Part shown: positions 16,317-21,336 of the stretch, in pieces
Position numbering within the stretch: position 1 is the first letter of the stretch
How the letters are laid out: every line of letters starts with the position of its first letter
From: a virus
IMG/VR virus record: IMGVR_UViG_3300028384_000983
Span: 1 to 21,503 of that record
DNA: 21,503 nt
Direction: 5' to 3' (one strand)
Notes under the pieces: model-generated
What the model saw: only the letters and a program-made list of their open reading frames with translations
What the model was told of the DNA's origin: nothing
The model's database searches: none
Translations under genes and position numbers: made by a program

Positions 16317-16589
16317 ATGGGTGATGAGAATGAGAATCAAAAGCGAGAGCCAGGCCGTGTTCACATGTCCCAAGGACTCTTATACACAACTGCTATTGCA
16401 GCTCTCACTTACAGCCTCAGCGGTTTGTATGTTTCTATCGTCCGCAATCCTGTTGCTGAGTTAGATGACCTGGCAGACGAGTTTAAAAGTCACGTTCAAA
16501 TATACGATGACAGAATTGATGACCTAAAGAGCAAAATAGACCGAAACTCATACAGGATCGAGGATTGTATGGACAAGGTAAACAGATAA
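16317..16589 (+). CDS. Bitopic coiled-coil membrane protein, inner-membrane spanin candidate (90 aa)
   Basis: A 90-residue protein with a charged N-terminus, one membrane span (LLYTTAIAALTYSLSGLYV, residues about 21-39) and a charged helical C-terminal part, NPVAELDDLADEFKSH and IDDLKSKIDRNSYRIEDC. This plan, one N-terminal span then a periplasmic coiled coil, is that of i-spanins, and a small lipoprotein follows at once. The start at 16317 lacks a clear ribosome site; ATG 16365 in the same frame would still keep the span. A second frame from ATG 16309 also has a fair start. The call as i-spanin is inference from architecture and neighbours. Confidence 0.65.
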   Translation: MGDENENQKREPGRVHMSQGLLYTTAIAALTYSLSGLYVSIVRNPVAELDDLADEFKSHVQIYDDRIDDLKSKIDRNSYRIEDCMDKVNR

Positions 16590-16603
16590 GAGAGGCTATA
16601 TTA

Positions 16604-16807
16604 ATGAAAACGATAACAATTCTTATTACCATTCTTATTATAAGCGGTTGCGCTTATTTCCAGGAAAAGGCAGCACCAGAGATAGCAGAAGCAATTAACA
16701 AATACTGCATAAATACCCCTCTAAGCGCGAGAGAGGCTGTCAGAGAAGAGATTAACGTTCTTTTGATAGATGGTGCCAGTATTAAAGTTACATGTCCTGG
16801 CGATTGA
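16604..16807 (+). CDS. Small lipoprotein, outer-membrane spanin candidate (67 aa)
   Basis: The protein starts MKTITILITILIISGC: a short hydrophobic signal with lipobox ISGC (Cys16). The mature part of 52 residues includes EIAEAINKYCINTPLSARE and ends SIKVTCPGD, so it has two further Cys that could pair. I prefer ATG 16604 because AGAGG at 16591-16595 lies at the right distance and the signal peptide begins there; an upstream in-frame ATG at 16565 lies within the previous gene. Small phage lipoproteins with a YC...AR...E...VTC pattern are familiar near lysis genes. An o-spanin role with the preceding bitopic protein is likely but unproven; it lacks the Pro-rich character of Rz1. Confidence 0.72.
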   Translation: MKTITILITILIISGCAYFQEKAAPEIAEAINKYCINTPLSAREAVREEINVLLIDGASIKVTCPGD

Positions 16808-16808
16808 T

Positions 16809-16979
16809 ATGGAAGGCTTTCACAAAGTAGGCCGAATTATCCTGGCTGGCTTTACTGTTGCTGTTCTGGCTGCTGTATCTGTTCTTATCCCTGATGTAAA
16901 AATAGAGGTACTGGGGCTTATTGCATCCCCAGCACTTGGTTATATTGGGATTAAGGGAACTGGCACTAAACAGAATTAA
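16809..16979 (+). CDS. Two-span membrane protein, holin candidate (56 aa)
   Basis: The protein has two hydrophobic segments, VGRIILAGFTVAVLAAVSVLI in residues about 7-27 (core ILAGFTVAVLAAVSV) and EVLGLIASPALGYIGIKG (residues about 33-50), with a short basic tail GTGTKQN. This size and topology fit small two-span holins (class II-like), and no better holin candidate is seen beside the endolysin. I chose ATG 16809, one base after the previous stop; an in-frame ATG at 16770 would add 13 residues inside the lipoprotein gene. Its stop overlaps the stop of the oppositely oriented gene at 16976. Confidence 0.65.
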   Translation: MEGFHKVGRIILAGFTVAVLAAVSVLIPDVKIEVLGLIASPALGYIGIKGTGTKQN

Positions 16980-17209
16980 AGCTTTAGGCTAGTTTTAGTC
17001 GGCTTTGCCTGGTATAGAAAAAAATGCTCTTGTTGCCAGCCTTTTGGAGCCACGCTATCAAGCAGCTCTTGGAAGCTGTTAAATCTGCTTTTCATGTCAT
17101 GAAATGATCCTTCGCAGATATTAGCAGTTGCACACCATTCCTTGTACCCCATCGTTAATACTCTATTTTTCCACTTTCCCGTATATAAATTACAATTTGG
17201 TTTTGTCAT
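16976..17209 (-). CDS. Hypothetical early protein, last gene of leftward operon (77 aa)
   Basis: A basic 77-residue protein with MGYKEWCATANICEGSFHD in the middle and FNSFQELLDSVAPKGWQQEH after it. The central part could form a small helix-turn-helix, but I do not recognise a family. AAGGAAG lies eight bases before its ATG (17209), partly in the end of the upstream gene. The coding end meets the holin gene head-on with overlapping stops (TTAA), so transcription from both sides converges here. Confidence 0.6.
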   Translation of the reverse strand: MTKPNCNLYTGKWKNRVLTMGYKEWCATANICEGSFHDMKSRFNSFQELLDSVAPKGWQQEHFFLYQAKPTKTSLKL

Positions 17210-17211
17210 GA

Positions 17212-17406
17212 TTATTCTTCCTTTAGTGATTCGATTGCTCTTTCAATATCTTCAAAAGAGCCTTCATCTATGTACGCGTCCCTTGCTTCTTTGCTAGCAG
17301 CATCCATGCAGAGATTGATTATTTCTTTTGCTGCTACAGTGTAAGTTTTTCCATTAGCTTCAAAATCCCATAATTCTTTAGCTATTTTCTCTTTCAATTT
17401 ACTCAT
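17212..17406 (-). CDS. Small protein, paralogue of the gene at 19741-19980 (64 aa)
   Basis: The ATG at 17406 has GGAGGA just upstream (reverse strand) and overlaps the end of the winged-helix gene by 8 bases; a longer start at 17436 would lie inside that gene and lacks support. The protein is MSKLKEKIAKELWDF... with EIINLCMDAASKEA and the ending ERAIESLKEE. The middle and end match the protein at 19741-19980 (EIINICMYAAIEKC, QAIESLKEE), and the two genes share an identical 24-base stretch. Helical and acidic; no function known. Confidence 0.65.
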   Translation of the reverse strand: MSKLKEKIAKELWDFEANGKTYTVAAKEIINLCMDAASKEARDAYIDEGSFEDIERAIESLKEE

Positions 17407-17719
17407 TTTTATCCTCCACAGGACTAGGAAACTCAAAGCCCTGAACGATTAGTTTGTACTCATACAGACCACCAGTAACGCGCCGTCTGTCAATCCGATG
17501 CTTGCCGAATCTTTCCTTGCGTAAATCCCTCAACCTCGCTGACACACTTGCCTCGCTTCCCTGAGCTTCTTTTGATATTTGGGATAGGGTACGCCACTTT
17601 CCATCAGACATCAGAGCATAGACCCTTAGAAGCTGCCCTGTGAGGCGTTTCTGGTCAATTCCTGGCTCATATGTCTCACCATCGAAATAGGCTGGAATTA
17701 CTGTTTTTATTTTAGTCAT
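17399..17719 (-). CDS. Winged helix-turn-helix protein (106 aa)
   Basis: The N-terminus has AYFDGETYEPGIDQKRLTGQ, then a winged-helix core: LLRVYALMSDGKWRTLSQI (helix 1-2), SKEAQGSEASVSARLRDLRK (helix-turn-helix) and the wing RRRVTGGLYEYKLIV. I have met the same layout (RLTGQL.RV..LM.DG.WRTL..I, then SVSARLRDLRK) in small proteins of many phages. It is probably a DNA-binding regulator or accessory factor. ATG 17719 is preferred: it overlaps the previous stop as TGATG and follows GGAAGAGG; the longer start at 17749 would add ten residues inside the upstream gene. Confidence 0.8.
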   Translation of the reverse strand: MTKIKTVIPAYFDGETYEPGIDQKRLTGQLLRVYALMSDGKWRTLSQISKEAQGSEASVSARLRDLRKERFGKHRIDRRRVTGGLYEYKLIVQGFEFPSPVEDKNE

Positions 17720-17901
17720 CACCTCTTCCCCGTTGCGATCATCCAGCAAACCTTTCTATCTATGCCGGTCATCTCTTCAATGTCTTTCAGCGTGTAATAT
17801 CCATGCTGCTTTTCACCTGGAGTAAAGTTCTCTCTTCCTTGCCTCCAGTAATCCCTAGTTTCCTGTTTTATCTCTTCTGAGTATTTTCGTTTTGCTGGCA
17901 T
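17719..17901 (-). CDS. Small basic protein, possible helix-turn-helix (60 aa)
   Basis: The protein begins MPAKRKYSEEIKQETRDYWR and ends with YTLKDIEEMTGIDRKVCWMI. The last part has the spacing of a helix-turn-helix (LKDIEEMTGIDRKVCWM), with TG.D at the turn, so DNA binding is possible. No family recognised. AGGTGA precedes the ATG, and the stop overlaps the winged-helix gene start (TGATG), so the two are probably translated together. Confidence 0.6.
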   Translation of the reverse strand: MPAKRKYSEEIKQETRDYWRQGRENFTPGEKQHGYYTLKDIEEMTGIDRKVCWMIATGKR

Positions 17902-17905
17902 GTTT

Positions 17906-18094
17906 TCACCTAAAAAATGGCTGTGATTTTATTTCTTCGATTGCTGATTCTTTCATTGTTAATGTGCGAATTCCGTCGCTACCAAAATATACAACTTGTC
18001 CACCAACATTAGCTGTAGATGTGTAGCAATAAATTTCATCAGATTCAATATATGAATAGTCGGTATCTGAATCATATTCAATATTTGCTGGCAT
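17906..18094 (-). CDS. Small acidic Tyr-rich protein (62 aa)
   Basis: The first half is acidic and Tyr-rich (IEYDSDTDYSYIESDEIYCY); the second half reads GGQVVYFGSDGIRTLTMKES and may be a short beta hairpin plus helix. No family recognised. AAGGA overlaps the end of the exonuclease gene and gives a ribosome site; the gene begins four bases after that gene ends. Acidic early phage proteins can mimic DNA, but there is no direct support for this here. Confidence 0.6.
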   Translation of the reverse strand: MPANIEYDSDTDYSYIESDEIYCYTSTANVGGQVVYFGSDGIRTLTMKESAIEEIKSQPFFR

Positions 18095-18098
18095 GTCT

Positions 18099-18692
18099 CT
18101 ATCCTTTTGATATAGTTAACATTTCTCTGTACTTCAACATTCTTTCTATGAACTTAAATACTAGCTCCTCCATTCTCTGTATGTATTCATTATCCCTGTA
18201 AACGCGAATGATTCTCAAATCAAGGTCAGGATGACGGAACATGAAATCGCACCAGTCACGTCCTGTAATCCATAGCTGGCCCTGTATCTGTGGCTTATAC
18301 TTTGACGGCTCCTTGTCGCTAAGGTAATACTCGATAAATGTCGATCCTTTAGGATTCTTAATCTCAAGCAGCCCATCTTCACCCACAAGGCCATCAGGAG
18401 AGCATCCTACAAGCCTGTCCTCGTTTAAATAGCAGAAGCCTATCTCTTGCACCTCCTCGCCAGTGATAAGCTCATATAGCGCCCTAGATTCAGCCTCACG
18501 CTCATTTCCTGCTTCAGTAAAGACGTTTCCATCAAATGCGTCTACTGGATGCCCAGCGAACCAGTCAGCTAGCAGCTGGTTCATGTAGGTTTTTGATGAT
18601 GCGCTCGGCTTGCCGGTTGAAGTTATGATCTTGTCGAACATTGAGGCACTCGGTATTCCTAATCGCCTCTTCAGTGCCTTGAGGTATGTCAA
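18099..18692 (-). CDS. YqaJ / lambda-exonuclease family recombination nuclease (197 aa, TTG start, N-terminus displaced)
   Basis: A 5'-3' double-strand exonuclease of the PD-(D/E)XK fold; with the ERF annealase it would form a two-component recombination system. Active-site residues are Glu66 (GNEREAESRALYE), Asp100 (VGCSPDGLVG), Glu110 and Lys112 (LLEIKNPK), with the same spacings (34, 10, 2) as lambda exonuclease Glu85, Asp119, Glu129, Lys131; Gln137 (QIQGQLW) follows. RLGIPSAS at residues 10-17 matches lambda RLGVITAS. The frame can only start at TTG 18692 or later because TAA lies two codons upstream; the TTG overlaps the DUF551 stop (TTGA). The expected N-terminus is found in another frame (18702-18667), so this copy is probably frameshifted or shortened and lacks the usual Trp before RLG. 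Confidence 0.85.
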   Translation of the reverse strand: MTYLKALKRRLGIPSASMFDKIITSTGKPSASSKTYMNQLLADWFAGHPVDAFDGNVFTEAGNEREAESRALYELITGEEVQEIGFCYLNEDRLVGCSPDGLVGEDGLLEIKNPKGSTFIEYYLSDKEPSKYKPQIQGQLWITGRDWCDFMFRHPDLDLRIIRVYRDNEYIQRMEELVFKFIERMLKYREMLTISKG

Positions 18693-18702
18693 GAATTATC
18701 AT
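18667..18702 (-). pseudogene. Out-of-frame relic of the exonuclease N-terminus
   Basis: On the minus strand ATG 18702 opens MIILDIPQGTEE, the standard start of YqaJ-type exonucleases, with GGAG at 18713-18710 and a 7-base spacer. After GAG (18669-18667) the family expects W plus about three residues and then RLGIPSAS. Here the next usable frame resumes one base later at CGA TTA GGA. This fits a loss of about 11 bases. Followed in its own frame the ATG product ends at TGA 18565 after 45 residues. Confidence 0.6.
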
Positions 18703-19000
18703 TAGGTGGCTCCGGCAGTGGCATCCAATGGGTTACATTTGGATAAAAGTCTTCGAAACCATATTCGTTGTACATATCTTGATACCAATGATCTAACTTA
18801 GAGTTATAACTAGCCGTTAAAATATTGTGATCTCTATTAGGTTTTGGCCATACTAGTACCTCTGTATGATCACTCGGCAACATATCATAAACGCTTATCC
18901 AGTTATTTTTTAGTATTTTCTGTATTTCATACGCAAGGTCTCTATCTGTTTGTCCAAACCTGTCAAATATAATTTGTGTTATCTTATCCTGACTAGCCAT
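18689..19000 (-). CDS. DUF551 domain protein (103 aa)
   Basis: The protein begins MASQDKITQIIFDRFGQ and carries the DUF551 pattern in its second half: WISVYDMLPSDHTEVLVW, then VTHWMPLPEPP at the end. DUF551 proteins are frequent in early regions of phages and prophages; their function is unknown. ATG 19000 is chosen because AAGGAGG (19016-19010 on the reverse strand) lies 9 bases ahead; it overlaps the ERF gene by 8 bases. A start at 19021 would extend it further into that gene. Its stop overlaps the TTG of the exonuclease frame, while its last codons also hold the older ATG of that gene. Confidence 0.82.
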   Translation of the reverse strand: MASQDKITQIIFDRFGQTDRDLAYEIQKILKNNWISVYDMLPSDHTEVLVWPKPNRDHNILTASYNSKLDHWYQDMYNEYGFEDFYPNVTHWMPLPEPPNDNS

Positions 19001-19748
19001 TTTTGCCGACCTCCTTTTCATTCATTGCCTGAATGCGCTTATTCAAGATACTGTAAGCTTCTACTGCCTGACTCTCATTTAAGAGTTTTACCTCATTTAC
19101 TCCAAAATATGATAAGAACTTTTCCTTGTTGGCTTTTGCGGTTTTCATCAGTGATGATAGGTCATCAGCAATCTCATCTGATACAAGAGAAACCGAAGAC
19201 TGCGCATCATCATCAACATCCTCAGTTGTGGTTATGTTGAATATCTCACGGAGCAGGTAGCGCCTAAGGTATGATCTGGTAGAAGCCAGGCCATGCACAG
19301 CTGTCTTATTCACTTTCCCTTGCATGCCCATATTATCTGGCGGCAGCTCCATTGTGTGCTCTGTGGTGGCTCCTGAACGGTGAGAGACAGTAGCCTTCAT
19401 GGCGACATATCCCTCATTTTGAGGAGGAAAGCTGTTGAATGATACTGCAAATCCCCATTTGGTATAGCATGGCTTGATCGCATTGTTCAGACTATCCAGC
19501 TGCTCATACTTTGAATGAGTCTGATTATTATTCGCATTCTTAAGTACCTTAGGCATTTCTGACTGGCACTTTGACATGTCAATTGCGAAGTCCTGCCTGG
19601 CTTGTCGGTCAAGAATTCGTTCCTGCGCGTCAAGGACCATCTTTAGCTGCTCAGGCTGTAGCTGCCCGCCGCTAATAGCCGACATTAGCGTATTAGTAAT
19701 TTGTGATTCAGCGGTGCTTTCTGTTAGTTGTTTGTTTTCTTCAGTCAT
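18993..19748 (-). CDS. erf: ERF family single-strand annealing protein (251 aa)
   Basis: A single-strand DNA annealase of the ERF superfamily (P22 Erf). Readable marks: AQERILDRQARQDFAIDMSK (about residues 41-60), the ERF core NNNQTHSKYEQLDSLNNAIK and WGFAVSFNS (about 73-107), MKATVSHRSGATTEHTMELP, and STRSYLRRYLLREIFNI (about 154-170), followed by an acidic DVDDDAQ linker and a helical C-terminus. The family pairs complementary strands made by an exonuclease such as the YqaJ protein encoded two genes downstream. The ATG at 19748 overlaps the upstream gene by 8 bases and is preceded by GGAAGAGAG. Confidence 0.9.
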   Translation of the reverse strand: MTEENKQLTESTAESQITNTLMSAISGGQLQPEQLKMVLDAQERILDRQARQDFAIDMSKCQSEMPKVLKNANNNQTHSKYEQLDSLNNAIKPCYTKWGFAVSFNSFPPQNEGYVAMKATVSHRSGATTEHTMELPPDNMGMQGKVNKTAVHGLASTRSYLRRYLLREIFNITTTEDVDDDAQSSVSLVSDEIADDLSSLMKTAKANKEKFLSYFGVNEVKLLNESQAVEAYSILNKRIQAMNEKEVGKNG

Positions 19749-19980
19749 TACTCTCTTCCTTTAGTGATTCGATTGCTTGAATGTCTTCATCATACGTAGA
19801 CATGTTGTGAGTTATGCCTGAATCTTTTTTATTTTCTAAGCATTTTTCAATAGCAGCATACATGCAGATGTTTATTATTTCCAATAGGTATTGTCTATAC
19901 TCTTCTTGGTGATGGCAGCCAAAATATTCATCAACAAAATTATCAGCAATTAATTCAACGTGCTCAAGTAATTCACTCAT
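19741..19980 (-). CDS. Small acidic protein, paralogue of the gene at 17212-17406 (79 aa)
   Basis: The protein runs MSELLEHVELIADNFVDEYF, then EIINICMYAAIEKC and the end QAIESLKEESND. ATG 19980 is preferred over GTG 19986: GGAGG lies 7 bases before it. The second half matches the 17212-17406 product and includes a shared 24-base identity (19754-19777 and 17216-17239). Two Cys and two His (YFGCHHQ) near residue 24 are not part of a clear metal site. Function unknown; it precedes and overlaps the ERF gene. Confidence 0.68.
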   Translation of the reverse strand: MSELLEHVELIADNFVDEYFGCHHQEEYRQYLLEIINICMYAAIEKCLENKKDSGITHNMSTYDEDIQAIESLKEESND

Positions 19981-19982
19981 TT

Positions 19983-20087
19983 TCACCCTCCAAATGCCTC
20001 ACCAAGCGCCATCATTGCCACAAGGAACAATACAAACATCAGCGCACCAAAAAACGATTCTATAAAGCTTTCTTTTTCATGTTTCAT
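19983..20087 (-). CDS. Tiny membrane protein (34 aa)
   Basis: The 34-residue frame reads MKHEKESFIESFFGALMF then VLFLVAMMALGEAFGG: a charged N-terminus and one membrane span of about 18 residues. Its ATG overlaps the previous stop (ATGA), and its stop lies three bases before the next gene's ATG, whose GGAGG site is within its last codons. The tight coupling is the main reason to believe it. Role unknown; small early membrane proteins of phages often interfere with host functions, but that is not shown here. Confidence 0.6.
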   Translation of the reverse strand: MKHEKESFIESFFGALMFVLFLVAMMALGEAFGG

Positions 20088-20338
20088 TTCTTTTTCTCTA
20101 CTTTTGATTCCCAGTCTAAAAATTCTCCACAACACAGCGGGCGCTCTTCCATTTCTCCATTGTCTATCTTCTCAAGATAGTAATAATCACCATTAAATGT
20201 GTATCCTGCAGCATCCTTAACGCCTGCTTTCCAGCCGTAAAATTCTGACTTGAGAATATTATGCTCATGCTCTGTTTTTGTTTCGTCGTTTACTTGAATT
20301 AAGCGCCTTATGTATTCATCGTATAATCTTTCAATCAT
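20084..20338 (-). CDS. Hypothetical protein (84 aa)
   Basis: The N-terminal half is helical (MIERLYDEYIRRLIQVNDET), the middle FYGWKAGVKDAAGYTFNGDY, and the end holds a Cys pair, RPLCCGEFLDWESK, with a Lys tail. No family recognised. Its ATG overlaps the previous stop (TAATG), with AGGAGGAAG inside the end of that gene as the ribosome site. Its stop overlaps the tiny membrane gene's ATG. Confidence 0.65.
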   Translation of the reverse strand: MIERLYDEYIRRLIQVNDETKTEHEHNILKSEFYGWKAGVKDAAGYTFNGDYYYLEKIDNGEMEERPLCCGEFLDWESKVEKKK

Positions 20339-20625
20339 TACTTCCTCCTGATTATCTCAAAATCATTAGAGAGAGCCATCGTAAGCTCTGTCATGACGTT
20401 TTCTATCTTCTCTAGGGCTTGTGCTAGGCTTTCTGCCTCCTGTTGCCTGACGCGCATCTGAGCGTGATGTTTGATTGCCATTTCTGGAGTCGGGTGAAAA
20501 TTAATAGAAGTCCATTTTTCCTCCCATTCTCCAGTGTCTTTATTTTTTACCCTGCCAAGCTCTTGTATCATCCATTGGCGACTGTCAGAGCTTAAGCGAT
20601 ATCCTTTGTCTAGCGGAATGTTCAT
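20338..20625 (-). CDS. Small phage protein with SDSRQW N-terminal motif (95 aa)
   Basis: The protein starts MNIPLDKGYRLSSDSRQWMI, followed by ELGRVKNKDTGEWEEKWTS and INFHPTPEMAIKHHAQMRVR, then a long helix. I have seen phage early proteins with the same plan (short strand, SDxxQxx, a beta loop with Lys/Asp and Trp, then a helix with AxxxxxxMRVR), but I know no function. GAGAGG lies about 7 bases before the ATG. It is followed by a TAATG junction. Confidence 0.65.
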   Translation of the reverse strand: MNIPLDKGYRLSSDSRQWMIQELGRVKNKDTGEWEEKWTSINFHPTPEMAIKHHAQMRVRQQEAESLAQALEKIENVMTELTMALSNDFEIIRRK

Positions 20626-20628
20626 TTT

Positions 20629-20796
20629 TTAATCCTCTCTGTTTTCTTTCAATCTATCCGGAACGTAATCATCATCTGCTTGATATTCCTCATCTTCTTT
20701 CTGCAGCCTGTAATCCATTAGATGGATACCTGATAACAGACCGCCAAAGTAAGAAACGGCTGCAGCAATGACTGCGTAGATTGTGCATTCATTCAT
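20629..20796 (-). CDS. Small membrane protein (55 aa)
   Basis: A 55-residue frame with one span at the N-terminus (IYAVIAAAVSYFGGLLSGI, residues about 6-24) and a charged acidic tail, KEDEEYQADDDYVPDRLK. Its ATG overlaps the last codons of the upstream gene by 8 bases, as in other junctions of this operon, and it ends three bases before the next gene. Topology probably puts the acidic tail in the cytoplasm or periplasm depending on orientation; function unknown. Confidence 0.6.
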   Translation of the reverse strand: MNECTIYAVIAAAVSYFGGLLSGIHLMDYRLQKEDEEYQADDDYVPDRLKENRED

Positions 20797-21025
20797 GTCT
20801 TAACCTCATATTTTCAATACACTTTTGCAGAACATCGATCTCAATCTGCTGAGACACCAGCTGGTCTTTGGTTCGTTTATAAATCCCGCGATAGTTAGCA
20901 GAAAAGACATTCGTCATATTCTCCATAGCATCCAAGTTATCCATAAAGAACTGGTATAGCTCAGGCTGGTTATTGAGAATGTGGTCTGCTTCTCTTTGGG
21001 CTTTCTCTTCTATTGATAATTGCAT
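20789..21025 (-). CDS. Hypothetical protein, first gene of the leftward operon (78 aa)
   Basis: A mostly helical protein: MQLSIEEKAQREADHILNNQ, then MENMTNVFSANYRGIYKRTK and a coiled-coil-like QLVSQQIEIDVLQKCIENM. No family recognised. The start at 21025 is preceded by GAGAGAAAG, a plausible ribosome site. As the first gene after the divergent control region it would be among the earliest products of the leftward operon. Confidence 0.62.
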   Translation of the reverse strand: MQLSIEEKAQREADHILNNQPELYQFFMDNLDAMENMTNVFSANYRGIYKRTKDQLVSQQIEIDVLQKCIENMRLRHE

Positions 21026-21132
21026 AGCTTTCTCTCTTTCTATTAGTTGTTGGCCCTTTAACGGTGGCCAGCCGACCAGGATGTTTTTTATCTAGTAATC
21101 AGTGTTCAACCTAGTATGACTCTCACTGCATC

Positions 21133-21161
21133 TGGACTATGTGTTTATAGTAGTGCATAAT
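21133..21161 (+). promoter_or_regulatory. Putative sigma70 promoter for the rightward RHH gene
   Basis: TGGACT at 21133-21138 and CATAAT at 21156-21161 are separated by 17 bases. The CATAAT overlaps a perfect short inverted repeat (21154-21168), so a repressor bound there would block RNA polymerase. The start codon is at 21196, with AGAGGA at about 21179-21184 as the ribosome site. Confidence 0.45.
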
Positions 21162-21168
21162 ACATGCA
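21154..21168. promoter_or_regulatory. Inverted repeat TGCAT-N5-ATGCA, possible operator
   Basis: TGCATAATACATGCA is a perfect 5-base inverted repeat with a 5-base centre, overlapping the likely -10. Another TGCAT lies at 21127-21131, before the -35. The next gene encodes a ribbon-helix-helix protein of the type that often represses its own promoter by binding such paired half-sites. Confidence 0.4.
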
Positions 21169-21195
21169 GATACAATAGCAGAGGATAAAAAAATA

Positions 21196-21336
21196 ATGAT
21201 AAAAACTACGATCCAAGCACGGATGCCAGCAAGCATTAAAAGAATGGCAGTAAAGCAGGCTAAGAAGCTAGACATGAGCCTATCGCAGTATATTAGATAT
21301 TTAATAAGAACTGATGCAGGAGAGAATAAAAAGTGA
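21196..21336 (+). CDS. Ribbon-helix-helix (Arc/CopG-like) regulator (46 aa)
   Basis: A 46-residue protein: a strand IKTTIQARMP that would form the DNA-contacting ribbon, then helix ASIKRMAVKQAKKLDM and helix SLSQYIRYLIRTDAG. This is the RHH layout of Arc, CopG and small phage repressors, which bind DNA as dimers of dimers. It lies just after a divergent control region with an inverted repeat, which suggests it controls the early/late choice or its own promoter. The stop overlaps the next start as GTGA. The frame is too short for most gene callers. Confidence 0.8.
   Translation: MIKTTIQARMPASIKRMAVKQAKKLDMSLSQYIRYLIRTDAGENKK

Larger units (their letters stand above)
21026..21195. promoter_or_regulatory. 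Divergent control region between leftward operon and rightward genes
   Basis: 170 bases with no gene, separating head-to-head transcription units; both must start here. For the rightward side see the promoter at 21133. For the leftward side TTGAAC near 21105-21110 (reverse strand) is the best -35-like box, but I cannot place a convincing -10. An inverted pair TGGCC (21051-21055) and GGCCA (21066-21070), ten bases apart, lies close to the leftward start and could be an operator or an attenuator stem. Confidence 0.55.

Noticed and set aside
16309-16464. 51-codon frame from ATG 16309 overlapping the 16317 gene, with a hydrophobic end
   Set aside because: The start is plausible, but the 16317 frame has the clearer span plus coiled coil and runs to the next gene. 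The hydrophobic end is probably a frame-shifted reading of its span.
16980-17060. Bidirectional terminator at the convergent junction
   Set aside because: Only a GGCtttGCC pairing of three bases and a short AT palindrome are visible, with no stable stem and T run.
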